From Pyxicephalus adspersus (Eukaryota; Chordata; Amphibia; Anura; Pyxicephalidae), in contig NC_092861.1 of the NCBI RefSeq assembly GCF_032062135.1, positions 122,378,778 through 122,442,777 of the forward strand: a stretch of 64,000 bases of DNA. The letters run 5' to 3'. This document shows positions 13,070 to 25,975 of this stretch, piece by piece. Numbering within the stretch: position 1 is the stretch's first letter; every line of letters starts with the position of its first letter. The notes under the pieces were generated by a model that saw only the letters and a program-made list of their open reading frames with translations, was not told where the DNA came from and did no database searches. Position numbers and translations under genes: made by a program.

Positions 13070-13330
13070 TCAGCCTTTCTCAACCGTTTTACCCTACAGG
13101 AATCCTTAAAATTATTTTCAGGTCTTAGGGAACCCCTGCTAAAACCAATTCAATGAGTGTCAGTGGGGAAATGCCTGTTACATTAGTGGGCAGTTAAAAG
13201 AATATTTCTCATAATGTTGTTCTGAATGCCACACTTAAAGAATGCTAAAATAATCTTTGGTGTTGCAGAACTATGCAGGCACCAAAATATGGGGGGTTAA
13301 TTATTCACAGCTCAAGGGAACCCCAGGGTC
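13070..13330. mobile_element. Decayed hAT-like MITE ('CCTTTCTCAACC' type)
   Basis: Starts CAGCCTTTCTCAACCG and includes 'TTATTTTCAGGTCTTAGGGAACCCC' type sequence. It ends with 'ATTCACAGCTCAAGGGAACCCC'. It belongs to the same broad group as the copies at 9505 and 14755. No duplication was identified. Confidence 0.55.
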
Positions 13331-13331
13331 G

Positions 13332-13380
13332 GATATATACATATATACACATATTTCTATATCTATATATATATATTCAT
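13332..13380. repeat. AT-rich microsatellite (TA/TATATAC)
   Basis: Alternating TATATAC and TATATATA steps at the right edge of the MITE remnant. Confidence 0.8.
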
Positions 13381-14754
13381 GGAATGCACAAGCTATGTCT
13401 GTGCATCACAAAGAAAGTTAATCCAGTAGAGAGAGAGCACTGAGTAGAACTGGATTTAGCATAGGGTGAGAAGAGGAATCACTGATTTTAATACAGATCC
13501 AGCATTTTGGTGGTGTGAGAAAGGTGGGCTGCACCCCACTAAAACATTGGATCTTCTCAAATAAGTGAAAACATCGGAGCTATATATTTTGCTCAACCAA
13601 CCTTGTAGCGCAGCTTCTAATTATTTTTGTGCTTAACAAGACCTGATAAGTCACCAAGGACAATTACACTTTTGTTCCAATTTCCTCTTTTCTGATCTTC
13701 ATAAAAAAGACAGCAAAACATGAATGTACCTTTGCCTAAGGATATATTCATCTTAGAATATTTTATAAACAATGGAAAATATTTTTTTATTTAGCTTTCT
13801 TGTTTTTCAATCTCATGATTCTAAAAATTACACTGATTACTGTATATGTAAAGAAAATCCCGAGTATGTGAATGTAAATTCTGCATTCAATGACTTGGAC
13901 TCCTCTGGCCAGCAATGCCATTTCGCACCTATGCTTCTGAAAGAGAACAGGATAACATCAAGCAGATAAGTATGAAGGAAGGGCAGATTTAATATCTTTT
14001 TACAATACTCTGTAGGTCGCGGTTCACTTAGCGTTCACCACTTATGCTATGATGGATGGATTTGTCTGGTTTTATATTAGGAATATACAGCTCTTGCAGC
14101 GTGACCTCTGAATCTAAGTCATACATAATTACTGCTAGTTGAAGCTAAAGTTAGGATGTGCTGCCCGTATAGGCTGAAGGTCCTGCTGACCTGGAACATG
14201 AACTCTCTATAGAGAATTTTTTATTTACTTAGAGCTCGATTGAAACTGAACTTAAATTGGCTTAATTTATTCCAGGTGCATGAAAACAAAAGGCAAAGGC
14301 TTGCAGTACCCTTTCTGTAGAAATCAGTTTTCTGATTAGAAAAGCCTGAGCCCTAAAAGCATGTTTACTGCTAATTGGGGAGTTCTAGTTTTGTCTGTGC
14401 AAGAAGAGACCATCTGCAGAGAGACTACTGCTTCCAGGAAAGGTCTTTTTTGTATCTGCTGGCAGAGGGATGGCTATATCTGTTTTGTTAGGAAATCAAA
14501 ATGTAAGACTTTGATCCAACAGCCAGTAGAAATGGCAGGCAGGGTGATGTGCATAAACTCCTCTTAAATTATCACTGCGCCCTGATGCAAGCAGGGGTTA
14601 CGTCTTGTAAGTTGTTTTAAATATCAAAAAGCCTTGGTACCCTCTGACCACCTTAGGTAATACAATGATACAGAACCTCCATGAATCCAATGAAAAAAGT
14701 GGGATTGTATGGCTAAAAAGAAGAGGACTAAATTAGGATCAGATATTTGGGAAC

Positions 14755-14975
14755 TGTTTCTATATTTACTATATCTACAGCTTACAGTACATAAGTGTGG
14801 TGATTAGTAGGAACAATGTTTTTTACATTGCTGGCCAATGGGAAGAATGTCCCCTTACAGATACCCAAAAAGATCATTGGTGTCAGTTAAACTGACCTGA
14901 GAGGAACAAATTGCTCAAGGAACCACGGAGGAACCCTAAGGGTTCCATAGAGGCCTGGTTGAAGAACACTCGACT
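14755..14975. mobile_element. Decayed hAT-like MITE ('TTTCTCAACC' type)
   Basis: Contains 'TGCTGGCCAATGGGAAGAAT', 'CAGTTAAACTGACCTGAGAGG' and 'GGTTGAAGAACACTCG'. These are shared with the copies at 9505 and 17585. Confidence 0.6.
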
Positions 14976-15018
14976 GGATGATGAAGGACTTCTGCAGGAA
15001 ATTAGGAAGACTCTATGT

Positions 15019-15369
15019 CAGTAGTCGCCAACCTTTTTGGTCCGGTGGTCCACTAAAATCACCGCCTCCTGACCGCACATGCGTGGGGAGCGGGGTGTCA
15101 CTCGAAGTGGGGGAACCTCCCCCAGAGTGACATCATTATGACATTACTCCACCCACTCCCCCATCCCAGATCTGAGCCTGCGATAGGAGAGTGGGTGGGT
15201 TGTGTGCAGGGACAAAGCACGCCCATTTCCCTGAGCCAAGAACTGTACTGGGGACATGGTCCGCGGCTCTGGCCGATGCCTCCTTCTCCTGACCCTGCTC
15301 GGGGGTGCATGGACCAGAGCCGTGGACCACCAAAATTTTTTCGCGGACCACCAGTTGTGGCGACGACTG
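15019..15369. mobile_element. hAT-type MITE with perfect 8-bp duplication (CAGTAGTCGCC family)
   Basis: 351 bp with inverted ends CAGTAGTCGCCAACC ... GTGGCGACGACTG. Perfect 8-bp duplications CTCTATGT flank it at 15011-15018 and 15370-15377. It is GC-rich against an AT-rich background. Open frames in both directions through it are chance frames in the GC-rich interior. The size of the duplication and the CAG ends fit hAT. A truncated relative is at about 52345-52525. Confidence 0.93.
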
Positions 15370-15377
15370 CTCTATGT

Positions 15378-17464
15378 GACTTGCTAAAGCTTCTGTAGCA
15401 CACTGTACAAAACTCACACTGTGCAGTAAAATAAAAAAAATCAGTGTGAGAAATTTTAGTACAGAAGAGCCTGTACAACTGTGCAAGTCTGAAGATATTT
15501 CTGGACTTCAGCATTAAGTTTACCAGTTTTGGATCTGATGTTTTATGTAATTTTTTATTTTTACAAATACATTTCCTAAAACATTATGCACTCATGACAT
15601 TGATCTCATTCTGTTTATACAGCCAGTTAGCACAGGTCTGATTATATTTTACACTTAGCCCCCTAGGGTAGATTGAGATATGTTTTATGATTCTAGAACT
15701 GAGAGCTCATGATGAATAATTACTTATGCAAAGGTCACTTTCAATGAAAACTACCACAGTGATTACTAGATCTATAAATATGGATCTAGCTTATGTTATA
15801 CATTATACCAGTGATATATACAGCCACTGAACTGTCATTGACACTACTCTGATGGGGTCACGGAAATCTGTTGACCCACGTTTTACAGAATATGTAAATA
15901 TTCAATGTACATTGCCTTGCCACAAGTTTACTGTAAAGTTAAACTCCAGCTTTACCTTCAGCACAGCTGCACTGAAATTGCTTCCTCTGATTTCACTACA
16001 AACTGTGAACTTCTCATAGTAAGCATTAGAAGCTGTTACATGTCAGATAGAGCCAGACTCATTTCCAGGCTGGAGGACATCTAGCATCATCTGGCCGTGC
16101 ACCAACCCATATTGTATGCGGCCTACCCCTTTTATTTATTGGATGTTTGTGATACCTAAGGTGGCCTAGCCCTTCGGAATGACATTCACCCATTAAGGCA
16201 TTTTATTATGTGCATAGATGGACCCAACTCACTGTTTGCATCAGAGCTTAGTTATCCTGAAAGTACTACAAATGTTTTTAGGAAGCCCCTGGCCACTGTC
16301 TTGCCCCTCCTTCTGGCCATGATCCTTTGAGAAGCAGAAAGACCCACTGAGCACACCAATGGTGTTAAAAAAAATAATTTACGTCCTAATTAGAAGGGAA
16401 AGGAGGAGCCAGGTAAGGCAAGATATGGGCAACTTAAGCTTTATATTTGAGAAATTTACAGTCCTCTTGATGTCAGACAGAGCTTTTTGAAGAAAGGAAA
16501 AGACAAATGATGCCTTCTGTGGTTTCCAAATCCTATCATTCAATTTTCAAAGAACATTATAAACTGTAAAAAAGGATCTGATTGTTTGCTGTGGGCATTG
16601 CCTCGACTTCTTTTTATGTATCAGCAAGCTTTTCATTATTAACAGTTTCAATGTTGAGAGCTCTATCTATGTATACCAGACAATATTTCATAAAAGAGAA
16701 TGTCTTCCCGAATATATTTTTACATTTGTAGTACTAAAAAAGACTAAAGAATGAAAAGGACTAAATAACGACAATAAACCCACCCTGTATATTATTGCAT
16801 ATGGGACTTTCCAGAATGGTTGTCAAGCCACAGATGGCGCTTGGATTGCTGGAAGTATATTAATTCTTACATACACTTACTCTGGTGTCAACTATTTGAA
16901 CAAATTTGATAGGGTAAAAAATGTGCCTAAAATTTTAAATTAGCTGTCAAAAATGTGTGTATCACTTTATAATCTACTGGATATCATAATATAATCTGTG
17001 GGCCATCAGACTGTAAAAGAGGATAAAAAACAATGTCTTTATACATTTTATAGATTTTCTCAGAAGAATATCTTTCTGGTCCCCGGTAATCCAGTTTTTG
17101 TGGAATTGTGATCTGTGATGCATCCTTACATACTTTAGCAACCCTTGTGCCTTCAGGACATTGATTTATTCAGTGTGCAGACTCTGCTGCATTAAATCCT
17201 ATTACATGGTGTTCCCTCTGACTAATAAGAAGAAGGTCTTGCCTTGGTGACACTCGTCGCACAGTGATGTGCAAATCAGTGCATCTGGAATCTTCTGCGA
17301 CTACAGAATTTGGCAAATAAAAAACATTTCAATAAAGAATACATATATTAATATACCCAGTATTTTATGATTTCAAATCTGTAGTATTAGGTTAAGTAAA
17401 CCAAAAGCAGACAGGTCATACATAATGGTGGGCTTTACAGTAAATTGAATATTTCTGTTATTCC
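15378..17464. other. Intron 1 stretch, nothing recognised
   Basis: AT-rich intronic DNA without a recognised repeat or exon. Confidence 0.5.
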
Positions 17465-17469
17465 AGCAC

Positions 17470-17511
17470 ACTTTTGGAGATGTAACAGTAACTTTTGGAG
17501 ATGTAACAGTA
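17470..17511. repeat. Perfect 21-bp tandem duplication
   Basis: The 21-bp unit beginning ACTTTTGGAGATGTAAC occurs twice, head to tail, without mismatch (17470-17490 and 17491-17511). That suggests a recent slippage event. Confidence 0.9.
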
Positions 17512-17584
17512 ATTCTCAACTATCTTTTTTGCTCCTATATAGTCCTGGGGTCCTGTGTGCATATACCATATATGACCTTTTAAC

Positions 17585-17862
17585 ATGGAGGAACCCTTGA
17601 AATAACTTTCAAGTCTCCAGGGAACACCTGCTATATTTACTATATCCACAATTCACAGTATATTATTGTGGTGGTCAGTAGGGAGAATGCCTCTTACATT
17701 GCTGGCCAATGGGAAGAATGTCATTCTTACAGATATCTAAAAAATACCATTCATCTTAGTTAAACTGACCTGAAAGTTAAAAACTGCTAATTGCTAAGGA
17801 ACCCCTAGAAGCCTCTGGAGGAATTAGGGTTACACAAAACCTTCAGTGAGAAACACTGGCCA
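17585..17862. mobile_element. hAT-like MITE ('TTTCTCAACC' type), left end lost
   Basis: Runs from 'ATGGAGGAACCCTTGAAATA' to the terminal-repeat-like 'CAGTGAGAAACACTG'. It contains 'TGCTGGCCAATGGGAAGAAT' and 'AACTGACCTGAAAG' shared with other copies. No matching left flank was found. Confidence 0.6.
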
Positions 17863-19463
17863 AAACAAAAGTCACACACTATAATTTTCTCAATGGACCC
17901 CCTTTAGCTTTGAATATGGTATGCATTCACTATGGTATTGATTCAATAGGCTTGTGCAAAGGCACAACATTTATTTCTGTGCAAAATCGCATTAATTTTT
18001 CTTTACATTTTGTATTGATGATAGGTGAATTATGAGTTTAAGGTCTGGTCAGAAAGGTCGCCATTCTGTGAGTGAAAAATTACCTATGATCAGTTCACAT
18101 TTTCAGCCCAATGAATCCTACCATTATCATCCTGGAATATACTAATTTCATCAGAGAAGAAAAAAAAACATTGATTGAAAAACCTGGTCATTCTGTATAT
18201 TCAAGTAGCCAGCTGATCTCATTTTTGGGCACGTAATATTGCTATCTAGACCCGATCAACTAAAGCGACCCCAGATCATAACACTGACCCTATTACCTTG
18301 GGGACATGGAGCCAGGCAGTGAACTTGCTTTACATGGTTTCTCCTATCCCCCTGTCAAAGTTCTAATGATATTTTTAAATAAAACCTTTCTATTGTGATT
18401 ACTTTATTTTTATTCTATAGTCATAGCTTTCAAACTATAAGGACCTGCGTTATCAGCATATTCTCTCTGTTGTTCTATACAGTATTAAAACATACTATAT
18501 GACTTTTAGAGATGGGGAGGAGAGAAAGTTTTTAGATTAAAATATATAGACAAATTGCACGCCCCTATCATGCCCACAACAAAAAATTACCCACCCATCA
18601 TATAAAAGCTGAATACACAAAAAATAATTGGATAAACCAAGTGCATTTTGTTTTTTTTTTGTTTTTATTAGGTTTTCAGAATATCAAATTTATTTATTTA
18701 GAGGCTGGATAAAATCTTTAGTGCAAAACAAGACTGTTTAAGAACTAAATAATACATTGTGTAGAAGTATACAGTATTTCTCTATTCAAAAAGAGGGACA
18801 ACAGAGGATAAAAGAGAGACAGAGGGACAGTCCCTCCAAATAAAGGACAGTATGAAGGTATGTGAAATTAATAGCTCTAAACAAGAAAAAGTTCTTGGGA
18901 ACTAATAAACATATAAATTGATGAAGCACACATTACTTTTTATGCATTACCCATGTTTTGCTCAAAGTGTACAGTGTGTACCACTGTGTATGGCAGATTG
19001 GTTTGAGGCCATAATGTCTTCTTGCCCTCATTTTATGAAACCTGATCTGTTCCTGCCTTGTGGTTATTGTTAGTGTCCCTTTGGACAACTTCAGTGCTGT
19101 GGGCTCCTGGTCATCAACTCTAAGATGTCCTTCTTTTGCACAAATACAGTATGTTCTGGGGGTAGCTGAGTTCTGAGAATGTGCAGTTAGCTGTAGGTTA
19201 AAGGTGCAGAGCTAAACTGGGGGATTGGCAATTAGTAAACTGATGATAGACAAATGTCCAAAGTACCAACTAGATAAGATAGTGAATGGCTTGCTATGTG
19301 TTAATATATTGATATACAGCATACTTGCACAAGTACAAGAAAAATATGAGTGACCAACAAACTGTTTACCAGAAACCACAGAAACTTACATGTTATGCCT
19401 ATTTTTCCAGTATATGTTAAAGTGCATGTAAACCCAACAATGAACTTTTCTCATTTGCTCCTT
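17863..19463. other. Intron 1 stretch, nothing recognised
   Basis: AT-rich, with a T-rich run near 18650. No gene or clear repeat. Confidence 0.5.
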
Positions 19464-19499
19464 TTTAGTCTATTACATATATTTAGTCTATTACATATA
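19464..19499. repeat. Perfect 18-bp tandem duplication
   Basis: TTTAGTCTATTACATATA occurs twice in tandem (19464-19481, 19482-19499). Confidence 0.9.
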
Positions 19500-19762
19500 C
19501 TCCTATATATTGACTGATAACTCCCATAAGTTTATACCTGCATAGTTCTTGGGCCAACACCACTTGGTAGCGCCAGCTGCATGAAACCAGGGACCTTTTA
19601 GCTCTATGAATGGGTGGCTTTCTGACAAATGATGGAGGAGAGTATTTCTTCGCTTTGGCAACCAATGTAAATACTATTTTCCCATTGAATGATTAAAGCA
19701 GGGGTTTTCTGATGCCAGAAAATATTTTAAGGGTAACAGGTTGAGAAAGGCTGCCCTAAACA
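19500..19762. mobile_element. Interspersed repeat ending 'GGTTGAGAAAGGCTG', copy 1
   Basis: Shares 'CCTGCATAGTT', 'CCAACACCACTTG' and 'GCCAGCTGC' with the copies at 20090 and 22430. Each ends in a GTTTGAGAAAGGCT-type terminus. Possibly a hAT-like subfamily; boundaries are approximate. Confidence 0.55.
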
Positions 19763-20089
19763 CAATATGTGCTGCATTTTCCAACCCTCTGCACAAGTTT
19801 CTCAGCAGTGCAAGTGCCCCATTCAACCCTTAGCAGACAAGCATATGTCAAGGAAAATAATAAATAAATAAATATATTTATATATACCATACAGTTCTGC
19901 AGTACGGGCATTTTTTCCTTGTTTTATCTTTTTAAAGACCCTAAAAGTGCAGAAAAATACCTGTTGATTTGTCTGATAATACTGGGCTGTTATAGGCTGA
20001 CAACACTTTTGACCAAGACTTTTACAAACTAAACAACTACTCCTATTCCTTAAACTCTACAACATAAAAGTTAACCAAACCCATTCTCA

Positions 20090-20378
20090 AACAAGGTTCT
20101 TCCAGAGGTGTTTAGTGTTTTTTTGAACTGTGGTTGATTGACCTCCAACTTGATGCCTGCATAGTTTTGGGGGCTAACACCACTTGTTAAAGCCAGCTGC
20201 GAGACTTTAATGATGTTTTTAGGTGTCTCTAAAGGTGTTCCTCTAGCAATAACAGTAAGTGGACTTTTCTTGGACACCAATTCAAAAACCATTTAAAAAC
20301 CTTAAGTTTTATTAAGGATTACCTGAGACTGAATTTTTGAAAGGTTCACCAGGGTTAAAAGTTTGAGAAAGGCTTACT
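20090..20378. mobile_element. Interspersed repeat ending 'GTTTGAGAAAGGCT', copy 2
   Basis: Contains 'TGCCTGCATAGTTTTGGGGG', 'CTAACACCACTTGTTAAAGC' and the end AAAAGTTTGAGAAAGGCT. It lies about 330 bases from copy 1 in the same orientation. Confidence 0.55.
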
Positions 20379-21861
20379 TATCCTTTTAAAATACAAACTA
20401 AGCAGGCTTTGTGAGATAAGAATACTTAAGAAGAATGCGGAGGACACCTTTGAGAGAACAACTTTGATCACACAGATGTAGCTGTAATAACTATGGTATC
20501 ACACTGATATTCATATTGAAAATGGTAGCATAACAATCATAATCATGCCAGAATTATTCCAAAAAATTCATAGTGTTGAGGATTACTGCATCAACCCTTC
20601 TGTGCTCACTGATCCAAATGTATGAGAACAGGTCTGTTACTCTCAGTTTATTGAAACCTTTCTGTATTATGGCTTTAAAATTTCTTACGGCTTATTCTTC
20701 ATTTCATACTGTAACTTGAACAGAATTCAGTAGGTTGGTGTTAAAAATACAACACTTTCAATCAGTAAATGTATCATGCCAACCTTTAAATCAGTCACCT
20801 TGACATTTCCATGATTATCACTAATCAGGTGGGCTTGCTTCAAATTACTGGTAGTACCAAGTGCTATAATAGCTTTGGTAACATAGAATGAATAGAGAAA
20901 TTATAGAAAATCATTCCGGGAACAGGCAGTTCCATGTAAAAGGAAGGCCAAAGCTCACAGGTGCACTATGCAATGAAACAAAAATAACATTAAAACAAAA
21001 AAAGAAAAGAGTTATTATTGTTGCATAATAAAATAGAAGGTTCTAAAAGATTACTGTTTAGCATGTACCTGTACTGAGAAATTCATTTAACAATTTAGAA
21101 GGTCAGAACACATTAATGCAGCTGAATAATTTATAGCAATAGCTTGAATAACATTACACTTTATGCTTAGTGCAATATTTCGTATGAAAATGCTCGCCTA
21201 ATGTATCCAAATTTTTAAAAAGTGCCTGCTGGCATCCACATAGTTCAAAGTGAGCAAATTGTCATCTACTGTAAATAGGTTTGCTTTATGAATTCAGGTG
21301 GAATGGTACATGCAATCAAAAGACATTATTGAATAGATTTACAATACAATGCCGCTTCCAGGGGAAAATGCAATTTTAGCATAGTAAATAGGTCTAGCAA
21401 TTGTTGGCAAAGACGCCCTGGCAGCCTTTATGTCGTTGTCTGCACTAAATTGCCAGGCTGTAAATATTGTAATTTGCTCCTGTTATATCTCTAAATGGAA
21501 TATAGGTGGATTTTTTTTTTTTTCACTTCTCCCATTTTCTTTTGCTTGTCAATCAGGCTAGCATACGTCTTCTCATGTCACATAAATAAGAGTCTGCAAA
21601 TACAAAGAGACACATTAAATGGCCCAGTTGTTTTGTTTGGTAAATGCTTGTTTAAATTCCTCTGTGGAGTTGTGAGAGGCACATTAAATAGCACTTAAAT
21701 AAATCAAGTGTGAAAAGCATATGGATTGACCATTCCTGTACTGGGAAAATAGCAGAGGAAAATCTGAAAATAAATGGAAATCTAGCTGTTCATTGAGAAC
21801 ACAATGCATAAGAGTTAAATACCTTTTATTCATTCTTATTCATTTATATTGCACAACTCTA
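20379..21861. other. Intron 1 stretch, nothing recognised
   Basis: AT-rich intronic DNA with a T-run near 21510. No exon or clear repeat was seen. Confidence 0.5.
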
Positions 21862-22335
21862 TACAGGAAGTCCCTGAGTTAAGGACACCTGATATATAGA
21901 CGCCCCCTAGATAGGAACGAACGGGGCTTCTCTGCTTGCTCCTGTGCAGGAGACTGAATGAGAGAAGGATGGTTTGCATGACTTGCACAAGAAATCTTTT
22001 GCTAAACACAGCTGAGGTTGTGGGTGATCATAAGGACTGAGCTCTTTCTGCAGCCTCTTGTAACTCTTTAATGACCAAGACAAACTCTGCAGCTGTTTCT
22101 TTTTGCATATTAAAGCACAGCTTGCTCCGGAAGTTAATGAAGGATTTAATGAAGAAGTAGTAACTCACAGTAAGGATTTTATACAGTAACTGACACCATC
22201 CTGCCCTATAATATCTTGAGACAAACATCTGTCCAAATTGCATTTTTTTTTTTAAATATTGTACTTGTTCCGACTTACATACAAATTCAACTTAAGGACA
22301 AACCTACAGTCCCCATCCCGTATGTAACCTGAATC
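21862..22335. mobile_element. Terminal-inverted-repeat element ('AGTCCCTGAGTTA' family), copy 1
   Basis: The left part reads 'ACAGGAAGTCCCTGAGTTAA' and 'GATAGGAACGAACGGGGCTT'. The right part reads 'TGTTCCGACTTACATACAAA' and 'CTACAGTCCCCATCCCGTAT'. The same paired blocks form the element at 53151-53422, whose right end is intact. Central sequence differs between copies. Probably a non-autonomous TA-type element. Confidence 0.55.
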
Positions 22336-22429
22336 CAGAACTATACAGACTCCATTAGATGGGAGATCAGTCAGCCAAAGCTCAAAGAACCCACTGGAGA
22401 AGCTCTTGGGTCCCATGAAAGCCTGGTTA

Positions 22430-22757
22430 GGAATGATTCCTCCATGGAACCCTAAGGCTCCACCAGTGGTTATTAGGGGTCCTTAAACTACCTAATTGAC
22501 CTCCCATCTGATGGTACCTGCAAAGTTATGAATGCAGTGCCACCTGACAGAGCCAGTAGGATGACACCTGTCATCTTTTAGTTGTCTTGAGGGGTAGAAT
22601 TTGACCAACACTGTAAAGGGCATTCTTTTCTGATTATCACAGTAATGGGGAATTCTTCCCACTGACCCTCAATGAGTTCATTTTCTTAAGTGTTCCCTAA
22701 AACTGGAAATTTATTTAAGGGGTTCTCTTTAGTAAATAGTTTGAGAAAGGCTGATCT
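22430..22757. mobile_element. Interspersed repeat ending 'GTTTGAGAAAGGCTG', copy 3
   Basis: Third member of the 19500/20090 group: 'GTACCTGCAAAGTTATGAAT', 'AGTGCCACCTGACAGAGCCAG' (in part) and the terminus ATAGTTTGAGAAAGGCTG. Confidence 0.5.
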
Positions 22758-23671
22758 ACACTAATAAATTCCTATGAACGTTGAGCTTTGAAGCTTGCAG
22801 AGCTGATGCCATGATATCATAGAGAATTCTAGCTCCTGCACAGCAACTAGAAGACCTTCAGTATTTTCACTATCCTAGTCTAGAGTTCCTCTTTTACTTG
22901 TACTCTGAAATATTCTGAAGATAACACTCATTAAAAGTGAAATGTATGATGCTGACTAAATAGTTATAATTTATTAGCACTAACAAGAAATCTATGTTTA
23001 AAAATAGCACAGTGATTGCATGTGGTTCAGAAATAAAAGATTTCTTGGAAACTGATATTCCTGCACTTATCAGTGGAATAATTCCTGTACAGTCAGTAAT
23101 GAGATTCATTATTTTCTTCTTCTTTGTATGGTTGTATGATGGATGCCAGGCATGAGGATGTATACATACTCAGCTATCTAAAGCAGCATTCCCACAGCAA
23201 TCAGATGACTTTGATTTATCTGTCTCAGCTCAATGTGGTGTCTACAGGAACATGTCAATTATTTATAACGCATGTTGCGTGCACAACACATCAAGCATGC
23301 ATTATATAAAGACCAAAATGTATATTAATGTTCGCTAAAGCTGTTTCAGCAAACATAATCAGTTTGATTAAAGTGAACCTTTCAGTAAGTTTCCTAGTCT
23401 GGATGAATACATGACTGATATTTCATAATATAAAGCAAGCATATTATTTTTCAGAGAACCAGGTGTCATTAAAAAATAATCCTTTAGATTCAAGCCAGGT
23501 GACTTTGCCTAGGCTAAGATGATGCCACCAGTCTATTGCAGAATGAATGGAGCATTTACTTAGTCTCCTTACAGCACAGTTCTTACATTGTAGTATTGTA
23601 ACTTTGAATACAGTTACAAGGTAAGAGGTTGCAGAAAAGGGCTGATCTCAAAAGACAAACAGATGAAGGCA
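22758..23671. other. Intron 1 stretch, nothing recognised
   Basis: AT-rich, no exon or clear repeat before the hAT MITE. Confidence 0.5.
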
Positions 23672-23679
23672 CTGTCAAC

Positions 23680-24040
23680 TAAGGATGAGCGTTTCTCTGG
23701 CATTCTCGCAAAAATTTTCTCGAACCTCAGATGGTTTCGCTAAATTTCAGTGAACCGATTTCGCGAAACCTAGGAAGATCTAGGAAATTTTAACAGGAGT
23801 CTTCGCAGGGAATCCTCCTGTTTGTGATTCCCTGGGCATTAGAGGTTAATTAACCTCTAGTGCCGGGGATATTCTCACTGAATGCGTGGCCAGCCGCATT
23901 AATTGAGAAGATGTGTGATCCCCGGCACTAGAAGTTAATTAACTTTTTTTTAAAAAATTAGACCTCGATCAACGAATTTAACGGTCAACGATCAAATTCG
24001 CCGTGAGATCGAGTTTTAAAAACTTGCTCGCTCATCCCTA
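23680..24040. mobile_element. hAT-type MITE, copy 2 (TAGGGATGAGCG family)
   Basis: 361 bp, ends TAAGGATGAGCG ... GCTCGCTCATCCCTA. The 8-bp flanks CTGTCAAC (23672-23679) and CTGTCAAG (24041-24048) match at 7 of 8. The interior differs from copies 1 and 3 (a palindrome built on 'GGTTAATTAACCTCTAGTGCC' type sequence), so it is a separate subfamily sharing the ends. Confidence 0.88.
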
Positions 24041-24048
24041 CTGTCAAG

Positions 24049-25604
24049 GGGGCTAAATCATATATATCAGCTTTTAATGTATAGTCTTCTATTCTATTCT
24101 ACTTATTTATTTTTATGATCTCATAAAAAATTGATGTTTTAAAGGTAAAATAAAATCCACTTTTCCTAAATAAATGGCTTTCTGCACTATGGTTTATTAT
24201 ATGGAGACTTACAAAAAGTCTTTTTTGCTGCTTTTTTAATTTGGGCACTCATTTTCGTAGAAAACTTCTGCACAAAAGCTAAGTGCAGAAAAATTTTATT
24301 CTGAGTTACTACACAGAGATATGTAAGGCATACAAAATGACTCCAATATTCAAGAATACAGACTGCTCTTCAATTGATCTGGATAGTTTGACACAATATA
24401 ATTTGGTTTCATTAGCAGTATGCAGTGCGGGTTTAACTTACTGTGAGATATTATGGCTTCATAAGTAACAACACAAAATTCATCCACAAGTTTGCAGCAA
24501 AGACACTGCATCCAGTATACAATGTTATCTAGAGGTCAGTAAACAATGCAGCACTATTCTAGTAGATCCAAACCCAATTACTGCATAATATTAAATATAA
24601 ACCAATACGAATATAAAGCAATTCACCTATTTTACCTGAAAATACAGAAAATGCAATGACTAGCTCTGAATGTGGTAATTAAATATGACCGTCATTGCTT
24701 TCATTCAAAACAGTGAACAAAAGAAATGTCAATGACGTTTATGCAAATATATAGATCCATGTTGTTTGTTTTTCTACAACATTTATTTCAAAGTGAAAAA
24801 AATAAAATCATTTGGGATCAGTCCTTATATCTTATTTTACCCTCCAATTTTTTACCAGTTACGGTATTTTGTACTTTTAGTTGGTTATGATGGGTTACTC
24901 ACTCCTAAATAATCTTTTGAGCATTATTGTTAGCCACCTGTAGATGGAACTGTGTCCTCATGTAAAGTGTGTAACAAACTCGCGTATCTTGTCTTCAACA
25001 GCAACAGTTTGATCCGTTCATACTTATATATGGTACTAAAATTACATATAAGTGTTAACATAATATTATTTCAGATTTTATCATTTTTAATATAATACAG
25101 ATCTTGAAATCTTGCAGGACCTTACACTCTTCCTGTTATTCCTACTGTGCTGTACTTTGTTGTCACTCTTTGTTATCACATACACACTTGTATTAAGACT
25201 GGAGAAAGCTGTTTTACAATATGCAGGCATAGGCCACCAATGGCACTTTCAGGAAACCTGTAAAGAACAATGATATGCAACTGATGTTGGAGCATATCCA
25301 GGTAAACAGGGAAGGCTGAAAAAGTCTGGGCCCCCTGAAGCAGTCCTACTCTTAAAAAGCTGTATACATATCAGGTATCTTTGGTCCAGTATACAGGTCT
25401 TTACAGGTCTTTTTCGCTCTCTTCTATTTCTGATAGTGGATTGATTCTAAAAGTTATAGATAGGGACAACATTTATTGATGGAATAATGCCATTTGCACC
25501 ATTCTTCTATTAGTCTACCTTTAAAAAAAATAAACATTTTCAGCTATTTTTAGCTATAATATTAGTTTGTTGTCATTGATTTTTTTGGCAAAGCATGCAG
25601 GAGT
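24049..25604. other. Intron 1 stretch, nothing recognised
   Basis: AT-rich, no exon or recognised repeat. Confidence 0.5.
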
Positions 25605-25608
25605 TTAA

Positions 25609-25975
25609 AGTGGAACTAAACTTATTGGTGTGGGTGTGAAGCAGCACTTGCCATTCATAGCACACACCTTCCCTTTTCCTAGCGCTCTGCAGCAATAACC
25701 AGTGAAGTCCAAAATCCTGTCACTGATTAGTCCTCATCTTTGCTCCTGACTTTTCTGAGTCCACCGTGTGTTTGTTATTGGGTGACTACTGATGATGTAA
25801 CTAGGTTTATTTTTGGTGGTGTCAGGAATAGAGCCAAGCTCCACATTTTGTGTATAATCAAAAAGCTACCAGTAGCAGGGTAAAAAGTTTTTTTGGTCAA
25901 AAGAGATTTTGCATGACTCTTTTTCCACAAAACTCTACCTGCACATGACCTTTTGTATTTGGGTTTAGTTCCACT
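25609..25975. mobile_element. TTAA-flanked MITE (AGTGGAACTAAAC family)
   Basis: 367 bp with inverted ends AGTGGAACTAAAC ... GTTTAGTTCCACT between TTAA at 25605-25608 and TTAA at 25976-25979. This is piggyBac-like target use. Non-coding. Related ends occur at about 34888 and 63092. Confidence 0.9.

Noticed and set aside
15098..15514. Open frames of 86-138 codons on both strands
   Set aside because: They lie in the GC-rich core of the hAT-type MITE at 15019-15369 and run out of it; no domain is recognisable and overlapping frames on both strands are a composition effect.
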